The translations under genes and the position numbers were made by a program. Below the pieces are notes generated by a model. The model saw only the letters and a list, made by a program, of their open reading frames with translations. It was not told the DNA's origin and ran no database searches. From the NCBI GenBank assembly GCA_946647055.1, contig CAMPCT010000106.1:1-7205 (forward strand): a DNA stretch of 7,205 nucleotides. The letters run 5' to 3'. Origin of the DNA: an uncultured Atopobium sp. Its GTDB lineage: Bacteria; Actinomycetota; Coriobacteriia; Coriobacteriales; Atopobiaceae. Shown piece after piece: positions 1 to 6,247 of the stretch (the stretch's first letter is position 1; every line of letters starts with the position of its first letter).

Positions 1-1279
1 CGCCCTGCGTGATGTAGGTGTAGCCGCCGGTGGCGTTTATCTCGTCGTTCAGGCGGCCGAGCAGGGCGCCGAGGTACTCCGCCGACGCCCTCCACTGGGA
101 GCCGCTCGCCACCTGCTCCGACACCGACGCCACGGCGGTCGCCAGCTCGGACAGCTCGCCGGCCAGCGTCGACTTCGCGTTGCCGATGGTCAGCTCCACG
201 TCGGTGGGGTCGAGCAGGCTGCTCTCGATGCGTATGACGCGCGCCGTGATGCGCAGGCCGCCCTCGCCGAAGGTCCGGTCTACCACGGCCACCTCGTCGC
301 CGAGCGCCACGCCGTGCGGGTTGAGGCCCGCCTGGACGAACTGCGCCAGCCCGGCCTCGTAGGTGACGATGGGCCGGGTGTACTCGCCGATGTGCTCCAG
401 CGCCCACGCCTTCAGCTCGGCGGGGTCCTCGTAGGTGTCGTTCTTGATGATGGTGACGGGGTACTCCCAGCCGCCGTTGCCATCCGGCACGCGCACATAG
501 GGCACGGCCTCGTCGTCCTGCAGCCACGGGACGCCGCCGTTGACGCTCTCGATTGAGGGCCTGCGCGTGTAGCCGCCCTCGTCTGTCTCGACGGACTTGC
601 CCAGCGGGACGATGCGGCAGGGCCACACCTCGTCGGAGACGATGCGCTTGATGCTGCTCATGTCGGCGCCGTAGTCGAAGCGCCGGGTTGCCGTGGTCTT
701 GCCCTCGTGCTCCAGCAGGTCCACGTGGCGCCCGGTCACGCCGCCCAGCGAGACGTCGATGGTGGCGTGCAGGTTGCCGCCCCAGCGCTCGACGACCGTC
801 TGCAGGCCTTCCCAGCCGCTCCTGCGGTAGAAGGACGCCGCGGCCATGGTGGTCGTGGTGATGGTGCCTATGTCCCAGCGCGTAGTGCCGGCCAGCGCGC
901 ACTCCAGCGCCCGGTGCGGGCTCTGGGGCACCGAGGCGTGGCCGGGGACCACGCCGCAGCCGTACTGGTCGTTGACGAAGGTGGCGCTCAGGTCGTACTG
1001 CAGCGACCACACGCAGTAGTACTCGTGCATCAGGGCGCCGCCGGTGGCGTGGTACTCCTCTATCCCGAGCACCACGTACTCGTGCCAGTAGCCCATGCCG
1101 TCGCGCACCAGCAGCCGGTTGGTCTTCTCCAGCTCCTGCGTGGTCACGATGGTCAGGGAGTGCTCGCCGTTGACCTCCTCGACGCTGCGGGCGTCCGCCA
1201 CGAGGGCGGGGTCGATCTCGAACAGGTAGGCGTCGGTGCGGTCGTGGACGATGATGCGCGTCATTGCCGCAGGGTGCAT
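1..1279 (-). CDS. Tail-tip protein, Tal / prophage endopeptidase tail family (partial, C terminus missing)
   Basis: I translated the 426 codons from the ATG at 1279 to the left edge and found no stop, so the gene continues beyond the window. The N-terminal part, (M)HPAAMTRIIVHDRTDAYLFEID, then a GEHSLTIVTT strand and WHEYVVLGIEE, matches the start of phage minor structural proteins (the Tal/gp18-like hub ring), which form the trimeric tip below Dit. Further on are VTYEAGLAQF and ALGDEVAVVDRTFG (about 300-330) and DPTDVELTIGN, also usual in this family, then a helical stretch (about 370-412) with SELATAVASVSEQVASG that probably begins the stem leading to an enzymatic or receptor-binding C terminus. 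AGAGGTGG stands seven bases before the ATG, favouring it over the in-frame ATG at 1264. The gap after the Dit stop is one base. Confidence 0.85.
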   Translation of the reverse strand, partial: MHPAAMTRIIVHDRTDAYLFEIDPALVADARSVEEVNGEHSLTIVTTQELEKTNRLLVRDGMGYWHEYVVLGIEEYHATGGALMHEYYCVWSLQYDLSATFVNDQYGCGVVPGHASVPQSPHRALECALAGTTRWDIGTITTTTMAAASFYRRSGWEGLQTVVERWGGNLHATIDVSLGGVTGRHVDLLEHEGKTTATRRFDYGADMSSIKRIVSDEVWPCRIVPLGKSVETDEGGYTRRPSIESVNGGVPWLQDDEAVPYVRVPDGNGGWEYPVTIIKNDTYEDPAELKAWALEHIGEYTRPIVTYEAGLAQFVQAGLNPHGVALGDEVAVVDRTFGEGGLRITARVIRIESSLLDPTDVELTIGNAKSTLAGELSELATAVASVSEQVASGSQWRASAEYLGALLGRLNDEINATGGYTYITQG

Positions 1280-1280
1280 G

Positions 1281-2000
1281 TCACAGCCACCTCTCTCGGT
1301 AGGTCAGGGTCGCGGCCCCGGTCCCCGTCATGGTCAGCGTGTGCCGCCCGGGGGCGAGCACCAGCCAGTCGGACGTGGGGACGAGCAGCGTGGTCGCGCC
1401 GGCCACGGTCAGGACGCGCCTGCCGCAGTCGGCGACGACGGCGCGGGTGCCGGCCAGCTGGACCGTCAGCTGCGTGCTGTCGTAGGAGTCGAGCAGGCCC
1501 CAGACGCCGCCCGAGGGCTTCGCCGCCGGGGCGCTCACGACGGGCGTGGTCGGGTAGGTGCCGCCCACGTCGAAGGTCACGCTGCCGCCGCTGGGGACGG
1601 TGACGGTGCGCTCCTCGCCGTACGCCACGGGGTCGGCGCACAGGAACTCGACGTCGAAGCGGTCGGCGTTGAGGAATCGCTCGCCGTTCGAGGACGCGTT
1701 GGGGACGGCAAGCCAGTACAGCCCGCCGTCGATGCTCATGGCGAGCGGCTTGGGCTCGTCCACGGCGAGGATCCCGGCGAGGGTGCGCTCGGCGGCCCTG
1801 CGGTCCTCGATGGTGCGGCCCCTCACGGTGAGGCGCAGCCGTATGGTGCGTGCGGACAGGGGCGCGCCGGTCACAATCGTCCCGTCGCGACCCGGCACGT
1901 CGGTGGTGGCGATGTCGCGCGGGAGCAGCGGGGCCTGCAGGTCGGATACGTAGAACAGGTCGGTCAGGCTCTGGCCGTCGAAGGTCACGATCGTCCTCAT
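1281..2000 (-). CDS. Distal tail protein (Dit), siphovirus tail component family
   Basis: A 239-residue protein starting MRTIVTFDGQSLTDLFYVSD. The N-terminal part (about 1-130) has the hallmarks of Dit proteins: VPGRDGT (35-41), a helix EDRRAAERTLAGIL (65-78), then a strand pair ending FLCADPVAYGEE (119-130). The C-terminal part (about 135-239) looks like the galectin-like domain: GGTYPTTPVV (146-155), SDWLVLAPGRHTL (210-222) and the final YRERWL. Dit forms a hexameric ring at the tube's end, joining it to Tal and receptor-binding proteins. Its ATG overlaps the tape measure stop as ATGA, and the AGGAG lies 12 bases upstream, so initiation is probably coupled. The reading frame is open far upstream, but that part is a shadow of the tape measure gene. 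Confidence 0.9.
   Translation of the reverse strand: MRTIVTFDGQSLTDLFYVSDLQAPLLPRDIATTDVPGRDGTIVTGAPLSARTIRLRLTVRGRTIEDRRAAERTLAGILAVDEPKPLAMSIDGGLYWLAVPNASSNGERFLNADRFDVEFLCADPVAYGEERTVTVPSGGSVTFDVGGTYPTTPVVSAPAAKPSGGVWGLLDSYDSTQLTVQLAGTRAVVADCGRRVLTVAGATTLLVPTSDWLVLAPGRHTLTMTGTGAATLTYRERWL
1287..1294 (-). promoter_or_regulatory. Ribosome binding site of the Tal-like gene
   Basis: AGAGGTGG, seven bases before the ATG at 1279 and within the last codons of Dit. It is 22 bases from the alternative ATG at 1264, which is therefore less likely to be the main start. Confidence 0.65.
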
Positions 2001-4180
2001 GCCAGCATCGCGCTCCTCTCGCGGCGGGTGAGCTGGCCGATGCGGTCCACGATGCGGTCGATGTCGGCCTCCTCGCGGATGACGATGGTGTCGGCCAGCC
2101 TCTCGATGGTCAGCGCGGTGCCGGTGCCCATCTTGGACGCGATGTCGCGCGCTATCTCCCCGTAGGTTCTGTCGTTGAGCGGCAGGACCGCCTCCCGGCC
2201 CTTCTCGCCCACGCCGATGAGCGTCGCCGAGTCGAAGACGCCACCATTGCCGTACCAGTCGATGCCGAAGCTGGGGATGCTGACGATGCCGCCTACGTCC
2301 TGCCATTCCCACGTGATGTGCGGCAGGCTGGGCTTGGGCAGGGACCAGCTGAAGTTGAACAATCCCTTGATGCGGTCGACGATCCCGCTTATCTGGTCGT
2401 AGGCCCACTGGATCTTGTCGCGGATGCCGGTCTTGATGCTCTCGAAGATGTTCAGGACGCTGTTCTTGACGGCCTGCACCCTGCTGCCGATGCCGTCCCT
2501 GATGGCGTCGAAGACGTTCAGGGCGGTGGTCTTGGCCGCCTGCACCTTCTCGCTGATGCCGCTCTTGATCGCCTCGAACTTCTCTGCAACGGCCGTCTTG
2601 ATGCCCTCGATGGTCTTGCCCACGTTGGTCTTGAACCGTTCCCACACGAGGGCGTTGGCCTCGAGGTTCTGCTTGATCTGCGCGACCATGTTGTCGAAGT
2701 CGCGTTTGAGGTTGGCGAAGAACTCGACTATGGCGTCAATGACGCCCTTCACGTTGCCCTTGAAGACCTCCCACTGCGCGGAGGACTCCTCCATGCGCTG
2801 CTTGATGGTCTCGACCATGTTGTGGAAGTCGGCCTTCAAGCCCTCCCACAGGTCGGACAGGCCCTGGCAGAAGCCCTCCCAGATGGCCTTGCCGGTCTCG
2901 GTCTCCGTAAAGAACTTGATGAGCGCCGCGGTGACGGCGGCGACTGCCGTGACTATTGCGAAGAATGGGTTTACCGACAGCGCCGTCCAGACGGCGGTTA
3001 TCGCGGCAGGAAGCCCTGCGAGCCACGTCCCTATCTGGATGCCGACGAGCGCCGATATTGCGCCGACGACCCCCCAGACGGCGACCTTCACGAGGTCGCT
3101 GTGGTCTGCCAGCCACGAGAGCCCCTTGTCGATGAGGTCCACCAGCGCTTGGGTGAAGTCCTTTGCCATCTTGATGTCGTTCTCGGTGAAGATGCCGGAC
3201 AGCGCCTCGCTGGCGGCCTTGCCTATGGTCGCCATGCTCTCGCCGATGCCGCTGTCCTCGATGAGGTCGACCACGTACCCGATGGCGTTGCCGATGTTGG
3301 TCATGGCGCCGGATATGGTGTCGGCCACGCCGTTGATGGGTCCGGATATGTTGTCCACGCCGATGGCGTTGATGATGTTCGCCCAGCCGGTGCCGACGCG
3401 CCAGCCGAGGTTCTCGATGGCCGTGCCGATGCCGTCGGAGTTGGCGCGGGCCTGCTCCTCGAAGCTGGCCATGTCGCGCCCGGCGACCTGCAGGCCGTTC
3501 TGGTCGAGGTCGACCATCGTGCGCAGGAAGTCGTTCCACGTGACGGTGCCGTTCTCCAGCGCCGCGTGCAGCTCCTCGGCGCTGGCGCCAGTGCCCAGCA
3601 TGGCCTCCGCCGCCGCGTTGAGCTGCGGGGTCATGACGGCCGTGAGCGAGCCCCACTGGGCCACGGTCGCGCTGCCCTTGCCGAGCACGCGGTTCAGGAC
3701 ACCCTGCGCCTGCTGGACCTCCGCCGCACTGGCGCCCTGGGCGATCATGGCGTCAGTGAAGGCGAGCGACGCGTCGGTGGCGAGGCCGAGGTCGCCCGTC
3801 GAGTCGGAGATGGCCTGCGTCAGGCGGACCACGTCCTGCGTCGAGGCGGGCAGGCCGCGCAGGCGCTCCATGATCTTCTGGATGCTCGCCGCGGCGTCGT
3901 CCGCGCTGAAGCCCATGGCCTCCATGACGCGCGGGAAGTTGCGCAGCGTGTCGGCGCGGTCGATGCCGGTGGACAGACCGCTCATGATGGTGTCGCCGAC
4001 GCGCGAGGCCACGTTGCCGAGCATGGTGCCGAGGGCGCTGCCCTTGACGATGTCGCCGAAGGACTTGACGTAGGACTCGCCGTCGGTGGCGCCGGCGTTG
4101 CTCATGGCCTTGTTCACCGAGCCGGTGAACTTGGACATGTCGGGCATGATGGTGATGTAGTAGGTGCCGACCTCAGCCAT
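1997..4180 (-). CDS. Tail tape measure protein (727 aa)
   Basis: The scaffold that sets tail length and is ejected with the DNA. It starts MAEVGTYYITIMPDMSKF; the N-terminal tape-measure domain spans about residues 81-195, including FPRVMEAMGFSADDA and MTPQLNAAAEAMLG. A long hydrophobic region follows (about 365-424), probably two or three membrane-crossing segments for DNA delivery. Then come helical repeats: two related 43-residue blocks starting LKADFHNMV and LKRDFDNMV (about 448-533) and three 22-residue units (about 535-600). Near the end GVGEKGREAVLPL (about 656-668) matches a motif common in tape measure C termini. The frame extends 30 codons further upstream, but that stretch overlaps the T reading frame and is Arg-rich; AAAGGGGG before the ATG at 4180 favours this start. 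It overlaps Dit through ATGA. Confidence 0.93.
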   Translation of the reverse strand: MAEVGTYYITIMPDMSKFTGSVNKAMSNAGATDGESYVKSFGDIVKGSALGTMLGNVASRVGDTIMSGLSTGIDRADTLRNFPRVMEAMGFSADDAAASIQKIMERLRGLPASTQDVVRLTQAISDSTGDLGLATDASLAFTDAMIAQGASAAEVQQAQGVLNRVLGKGSATVAQWGSLTAVMTPQLNAAAEAMLGTGASAEELHAALENGTVTWNDFLRTMVDLDQNGLQVAGRDMASFEEQARANSDGIGTAIENLGWRVGTGWANIINAIGVDNISGPINGVADTISGAMTNIGNAIGYVVDLIEDSGIGESMATIGKAASEALSGIFTENDIKMAKDFTQALVDLIDKGLSWLADHSDLVKVAVWGVVGAISALVGIQIGTWLAGLPAAITAVWTALSVNPFFAIVTAVAAVTAALIKFFTETETGKAIWEGFCQGLSDLWEGLKADFHNMVETIKQRMEESSAQWEVFKGNVKGVIDAIVEFFANLKRDFDNMVAQIKQNLEANALVWERFKTNVGKTIEGIKTAVAEKFEAIKSGISEKVQAAKTTALNVFDAIRDGIGSRVQAVKNSVLNIFESIKTGIRDKIQWAYDQISGIVDRIKGLFNFSWSLPKPSLPHITWEWQDVGGIVSIPSFGIDWYGNGGVFDSATLIGVGEKGREAVLPLNDRTYGEIARDIASKMGTGTALTIERLADTIVIREEADIDRIVDRIGQLTRRERSAMLA
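2381..2578 (-). repeat. Three tandem 22-codon repeats inside the tape measure gene
   Basis: Three in-register 66-base units encode FEAIKSGISEKVQAAKTTALNV, then FDAIRDGIGSRVQAVKNSVLNI-like and FESIKTGIRDKIQ-like copies, each starting with Phe and carrying I-x-x-G-I at the same place. The period is twice 11 residues, which fits a regular helical rod. The units are diverged at DNA level, so this is not a recent expansion. Confidence 0.82.
2582..2839 (-). repeat. Two related 43-codon repeats inside the tape measure gene
   Basis: Residues 448-490 and 491-533 of the tape measure protein align without gaps: LKADFHNMVETIKQ with LKRDFDNMVAQIKQ, then AQWEVFKGNV with LVWERFKTNV. The conserved W and F spacing recalls the 11-residue pattern reported for tape measure helical rods. 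Internal duplication is the likely origin. Confidence 0.8.
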
Positions 4181-4187
4181 CGGCCCA

Positions 4188-4195
4188 CCCCCTTT
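4188..4195 (-). promoter_or_regulatory. Ribosome binding site that fixes the tape measure start
   Basis: AAAGGGGG, seven bases upstream of the ATG at 4180 and overlapping the TAA of the G-T chaperone. It supports the start at 4180 over the in-frame ATG at 4270, which lies within the T coding region. Confidence 0.75.
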
Positions 4196-4849
4196 ACAGC
4201 TGTATTCCGAAGGCGCCGGCCACCTCCAGCGACGCCGTGCGCTGCTCCTCCTGTGCCGCCTCCAGCGCATCCTCCTCGCCGTCGAGCAGGATCGGCTGCG
4301 GCTCGTTGGCCCCGCTCTCGGCGCCCTTGGTGTGCGCCCAGTGCCAGAGCCGCTGGTTCAGCTCCATGCGCCGCAGCATGTGCAGCTCGGGGCTGTTGGC
4401 CGCCGCCGGGGACATGGCCTTGACGAGCCTGCTGTCGCGCGGAAGCTGCGAGGCGAGCGCCGCCATGTGGGCCACCCAGCCGGCGCTGGCATGGTCCCAG
4501 TCGGCGCGCCACAGGTCGATGTGGTAGGTCTGCTGGAAGTCGGCGAGCAGCTCGTCCCCGTGGCGCTCCACCGCGACGGCGAGGATGGCTAGTTTTTTGC
4601 TTCGGCCATGTCGGTCATGCACGCCGCAACCAGCTCCTGCATGGCGTTGGCGGACGTGTCGAGGCCGTCGTGGTCCTCGTTGCCGCACAGCAGGTCGGCG
4701 TACTCCTCGTCGCGCCCGCACAGGAGCTGCTCGATGGCGCGCACCCCGCGCGACTGGTCGCCGCTGGCGACGGCCTTCTGCCACTTCCAGCTGAGCGTGC
4801 AGCGCTCGTCGTAGGTGACCTCGACGCCCTTGAACTCGATGGTTCTCAT
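4194..4849 (-). CDS. Tail assembly chaperone G-T fusion made by -1 ribosomal frameshift
   Basis: A -1 shift on the slippery heptamer at 4592-4598 joins the 86 residues of G to 132 further residues in the overlapping frame, starting LAILAVAVERHGDELLADF and ending GAFGIQL with TAA at 4194-4196, a 218-residue product. The T part has no start codon of its own near the junction and contains a tryptophan-rich stretch (LWRADWDHASAGWVAHMA) and RLWHWAHTKG, a pattern seen in the second half of tail chaperones from actinobacterial and Gram-positive phages. A charged segment (LLDGEEDALEAAQEEQRTA) precedes the end. In lambda, gpGT bridges the tape measure and tube subunits, and the G:GT ratio matters for assembly; I infer the same here. 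The TAA lies 13 bases before the tape measure ATG. Confidence 0.87.
4589..4849 (-). CDS. Tail assembly chaperone G (unshifted product, 86 aa)
   Basis: An 86-residue acidic protein starting MRTIEFKGVEVTYDERC, with a core SWKWQKAVASGDQ (about 20-32), a helix RAIEQLLCGRDEEYADLLCG and a last helix AMQELVAACMTDMAEAKN ending at TAG. Size, acidic nature and position between the tail tube and tape measure genes are those of lambda gpG-type chaperones, which coat the tape measure protein and recruit tube subunits but are absent from the finished tail. AGGGAGGG lies directly upstream (about 4853-4860), three bases before the ATG, right after the T tract of the hairpin. The stop codon follows directly after a slippery A AAA AAC, so a minority of ribosomes should continue into the T frame. 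Confidence 0.88.
   Translation of the reverse strand: MRTIEFKGVEVTYDERCTLSWKWQKAVASGDQSRGVRAIEQLLCGRDEEYADLLCGNEDHDGLDTSANAMQELVAACMTDMAEAKN
4592..4598 (-). promoter_or_regulatory. Programmed -1 frameshift slippery site A AAA AAC
   Basis: The minus-strand reading in the G frame is GCA AAA AAC TAG, so A AAA AAC matches the X XXY YYZ rule in the correct phase, one codon before the G stop. After slipping, both tRNAs re-pair on AAA and the next codon is CTA, which opens 132 codons in the -1 frame. A possible downstream stem lies at 4553-4578: CGTC with GACG enclosing GTGG-AGCG-CCAC, starting 13 bases after the heptamer. This structure is modest and its stimulatory role is uncertain; the slippery site itself is clear. 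Confidence 0.88.
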
Positions 4850-4860
4850 GTGCCCTCCCT

Positions 4861-4892
4861 AAAAGGAGCGCCCCGGCGTGGTGCCGGGGCGC
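4861..4892 (-). terminator. Probable intrinsic terminator or attenuator after the tail tube gene
   Basis: On the minus strand the arms GCGCCCCGGC and GCCGGGGCGC form a perfect 10-bp all-G/C stem with a five-base ACCAC loop (4868-4892), followed by TCC and then TTTT (4861-4864). It sits 35 bases after the stop of the tail tube gene and just before the binding site of the chaperone gene. The T tract is short and interrupted from the stem by three bases, so termination is probably partial. It may also act as a 3' stabiliser of the upstream message. There is no T tract on the other strand, so it works, if at all, in the direction of the genes. Confidence 0.65.
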
Positions 4893-4927
4893 GTGTCCGT
4901 CTCTGCGATGTCGTCCGCCTAGCCGGC

Positions 4928-5506
4928 CTACGTGGTCTCGTTGGACTCGATCCAGTCGAAGCAGCCCACGCCGTTGTCGTCGGTGAGGTAGGTGATGGTC
5001 GCCTGGCGCTGGGCCGCGGTCGTGGCGTTGAGCGTCAGGTCGGCCACCTCCGTGACCTTGCCCGCCGGGATGTACTTGACCCACTTGCGGCCGTTCTTCA
5101 GCAGCAGCAGGAACACGTACATGCGCTCCTCGCTGGCCTCGGACCAGTTGTGCTGGACCTCGATCACGCCGCCAGCGTCGGTGACGTTGGCGTGGCCGTA
5201 CAGGGTGGCCAGCGCGTTCTTGGCGACCTCCATGAGGCCGACCTGGACCGTCTCGGTGTGGGTGCCGCTCGCGGTGTCCACGGTGTCGAGGTTGATGTCG
5301 CGCAGGTCGGTGGAGCCGTCGGAGCTGACGGACTCGGTGATGCCGTCCTCCACGATGTAGCCCTGGTTCTCCCACGCGTTGGTGGGGGACCAGGTATCGA
5401 AGGTTGCCTTGGTGGGCACGTCGGTGGTGCCGATGGGGGCGGACAGGAAGTAGCCGCCCTTCACGCCGCGCGTCGTGGAGACGTTGGCCTTGTTGTTAGC
5501 AGCCAT
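4928..5506 (-). CDS. Major tail protein (tail tube)
   Basis: A 192-residue protein beginning MAANNKANVSTTRGVKGGYF. It has the look of actinophage-type tube proteins: a Gly-rich opening with SAPIGTTDVPT (about 22-32), then ENQGYIVEDGITES (about 46-59), in which the 'G-Y-I-x-E-D-G' stretch is characteristic, a Thr/Asp-rich segment, a helix LMEVAKNALATLYG (about 91-104), and C-terminal strands (YVFLLLLKNGRKWVKYIPAGKV, about 130-151). Subunits polymerise as hexameric rings into the tube through which DNA passes. AAAGGAGG lies six bases before the ATG and is the strongest binding site in the window, in line with the most abundant tail protein. A GC-rich hairpin lies after its stop. It ends at ESNETT, with no extra Ig-like domain. 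Confidence 0.88.
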   Translation of the reverse strand: MAANNKANVSTTRGVKGGYFLSAPIGTTDVPTKATFDTWSPTNAWENQGYIVEDGITESVSSDGSTDLRDINLDTVDTASGTHTETVQVGLMEVAKNALATLYGHANVTDAGGVIEVQHNWSEASEERMYVFLLLLKNGRKWVKYIPAGKVTEVADLTLNATTAAQRQATITYLTDDNGVGCFDWIESNETT

Positions 5507-5512
5507 GCGCTG

Positions 5513-5520
5513 CCTCCTTT
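5513..5520 (-). promoter_or_regulatory. Strong ribosome binding site of the major tail gene
   Basis: AAAGGAGG, six bases before the ATG at 5506, overlapping the TAA stop of the tail terminator gene. It fits the high expression expected for the tube protein. Confidence 0.85.
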
Positions 5521-5884
5521 ATTCGTCTGTGTTGAGATAGAGGGCCATGGCCACGAAGTAACGGGCCTGCCCGGTTGCGAGCCACTCGTCGGTGGCCATG
5601 GTTTCCGGCTGCGCCGCGCTGAGGTAGGGGTGGTCGAGGGCCGCGTCCCGAAGCGCGTCGGACGCGGTGACGCCCATCTCGAAGGCGTCCTGGTCGCTGC
5701 GCCCCCAGCAGATGATCACGACGCGAGCCCGCGTCAGAAGGCCGTGCGCGTCCTGCTCCATGCCGTCCAGGGAGACCGTCACCTGCCGGCTCGGGCGGTT
5801 GCGCTCCGCCGGCACCTCGGTCGAGACCTTGATGCCGGGGAAGGCCTCCCGGAGGATCTCCACCGCGACTGAAATCGGGTTCAC
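5519..5884 (-). CDS. Tail terminator / tail completion protein, GTG start
   Basis: A 121-residue protein starting (M)NPISVAVEILREAFPGIKVSTEVPAER. The pattern of an amphipathic first helix, a strand after FPGI, a central strand with bulky hydrophobics (RARVVIICWG, about 52-61), a second helix (AFEMGVTASDALRDAAL, about 67-83) and a last strand (YFVAMALYLNT, about 108-118) matches the alpha/beta fold of siphophage tail terminators (lambda gpU and related proteins), which cap the tube at its final length and join it to the head. The start is GTG at 5882-5884; the first internal ATG is at residue 42, far too late. The stop TAA overlaps the binding site of the tail tube gene. Position directly before the major tail gene is the usual one. 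Confidence 0.75.
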   Translation of the reverse strand: MNPISVAVEILREAFPGIKVSTEVPAERNRPSRQVTVSLDGMEQDAHGLLTRARVVIICWGRSDQDAFEMGVTASDALRDAALDHPYLSAAQPETMATDEWLATGQARYFVAMALYLNTDE

Positions 5885-5889
5885 GCGTG

Positions 5890-5895
5890 CCTCCT
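5890..5895 (-). promoter_or_regulatory. Ribosome binding site that selects the GTG start of the tail terminator
   Basis: A perfect AGGAGG five bases upstream of the GTG. It overlaps the TAG stop of the preceding gene, so ribosomes ending there sit on the next start region. Confidence 0.8.
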
Positions 5896-6247
5896 AGAAT
5901 CGGATTCGGTCCTTGTTGCGGCGGATGTTCGAGAAGTCCTTGCGCCTGTGGCGCCTTCCGCCGTAGGCCGGCGTCACGGGGATGCCCCCGGCGGCGCCGA
6001 GCGCTATCGACAGCGCGTGGTAGTGCCGCTCGCGGTAGAAGTCGGCCTTGGTCACGGTCGAGATGCGGGTGTGGATGCGGTTCATGCCCAGCCGGGAGTC
6101 GACCGCATAGGCGATGCCGCTCTGGCGCTCCGCGCTTGCGGCGATGGCGCCAGCCTTGACCTCGCAGGCGTCCATGACGTCGTTGCTGCTGTTCATGACC
6201 ACGCGGTAGCCGTGCCAGCTGGGCTTGAAGTAGCCGTTCCTAGCCAA
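5894..6247 (-). CDS. HK97 gp10-like neck / minor capsid protein, TTG start
   Basis: A 117-residue protein opening MARNGYFKPSWHGYRVVMN, then a helix in which Ala-rich positions (VKAGAIAASAERQSG, about 30-44) alternate with charges, as in gp10-like head-tail joining proteins that form the neck. The C terminus is strongly basic (GGRRHRRKDFSNIRRNKDR, about 96-114). The first ATG-type codon is at residue 18, within the conserved-looking part, so the start is the TTG at 6245-6247, with GGTGGAG four bases upstream. That start lies inside the last codons of the previous gene (8-base overlap), a sign of translational coupling. The next gene begins nine bases after its stop. Placement between head-closure and tail-terminator genes supports a neck role; the precise family is inferred. 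Confidence 0.7.
   Translation of the reverse strand: MARNGYFKPSWHGYRVVMNSSNDVMDACEVKAGAIAASAERQSGIAYAVDSRLGMNRIHTRISTVTKADFYRERHYHALSIALGAAGGIPVTPAYGGRRHRRKDFSNIRRNKDRIRF

Noticed and set aside
707..1603. 298-codon plus-strand open frame
   Set aside because: Antisense to Tal and Dit; the translation is rich in His, Val, Ala and then Arg/Ser, as expected of a GC-rich shadow frame.
2001..2645. Upstream extension of the Dit frame
   Set aside because: This open stretch is an out-of-frame reading of the tape measure gene; the Dit domain begins at MRTIVTFDG with a coupled ATGA start.
2736..3656. 306-codon minus-strand frame inside the tape measure region
   Set aside because: Arg/His/Gly-rich out-of-frame reading of the tape measure gene with no plausible fold.
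4181..4270. Upstream extension of the tape measure protein by 30 residues
   Set aside because: The extension is Arg/Trp-rich, overlaps the T coding frame, and lacks a good binding site, whereas AAAGGGGG precedes the ATG at 4180.
1850..4423. 857-codon plus-strand open frame as a gene
   Set aside because: It is antisense to the clearly recognisable tape measure protein, crosses into the Dit and chaperone genes, has low-complexity Val/Asp/Gly/Arg-rich composition and no family resemblance.
4670..5872. 400-codon plus-strand open frame
   Set aside because: Covers the reverse of four recognisable phage genes and has shadow-like Val/Gly/Ala/His composition.
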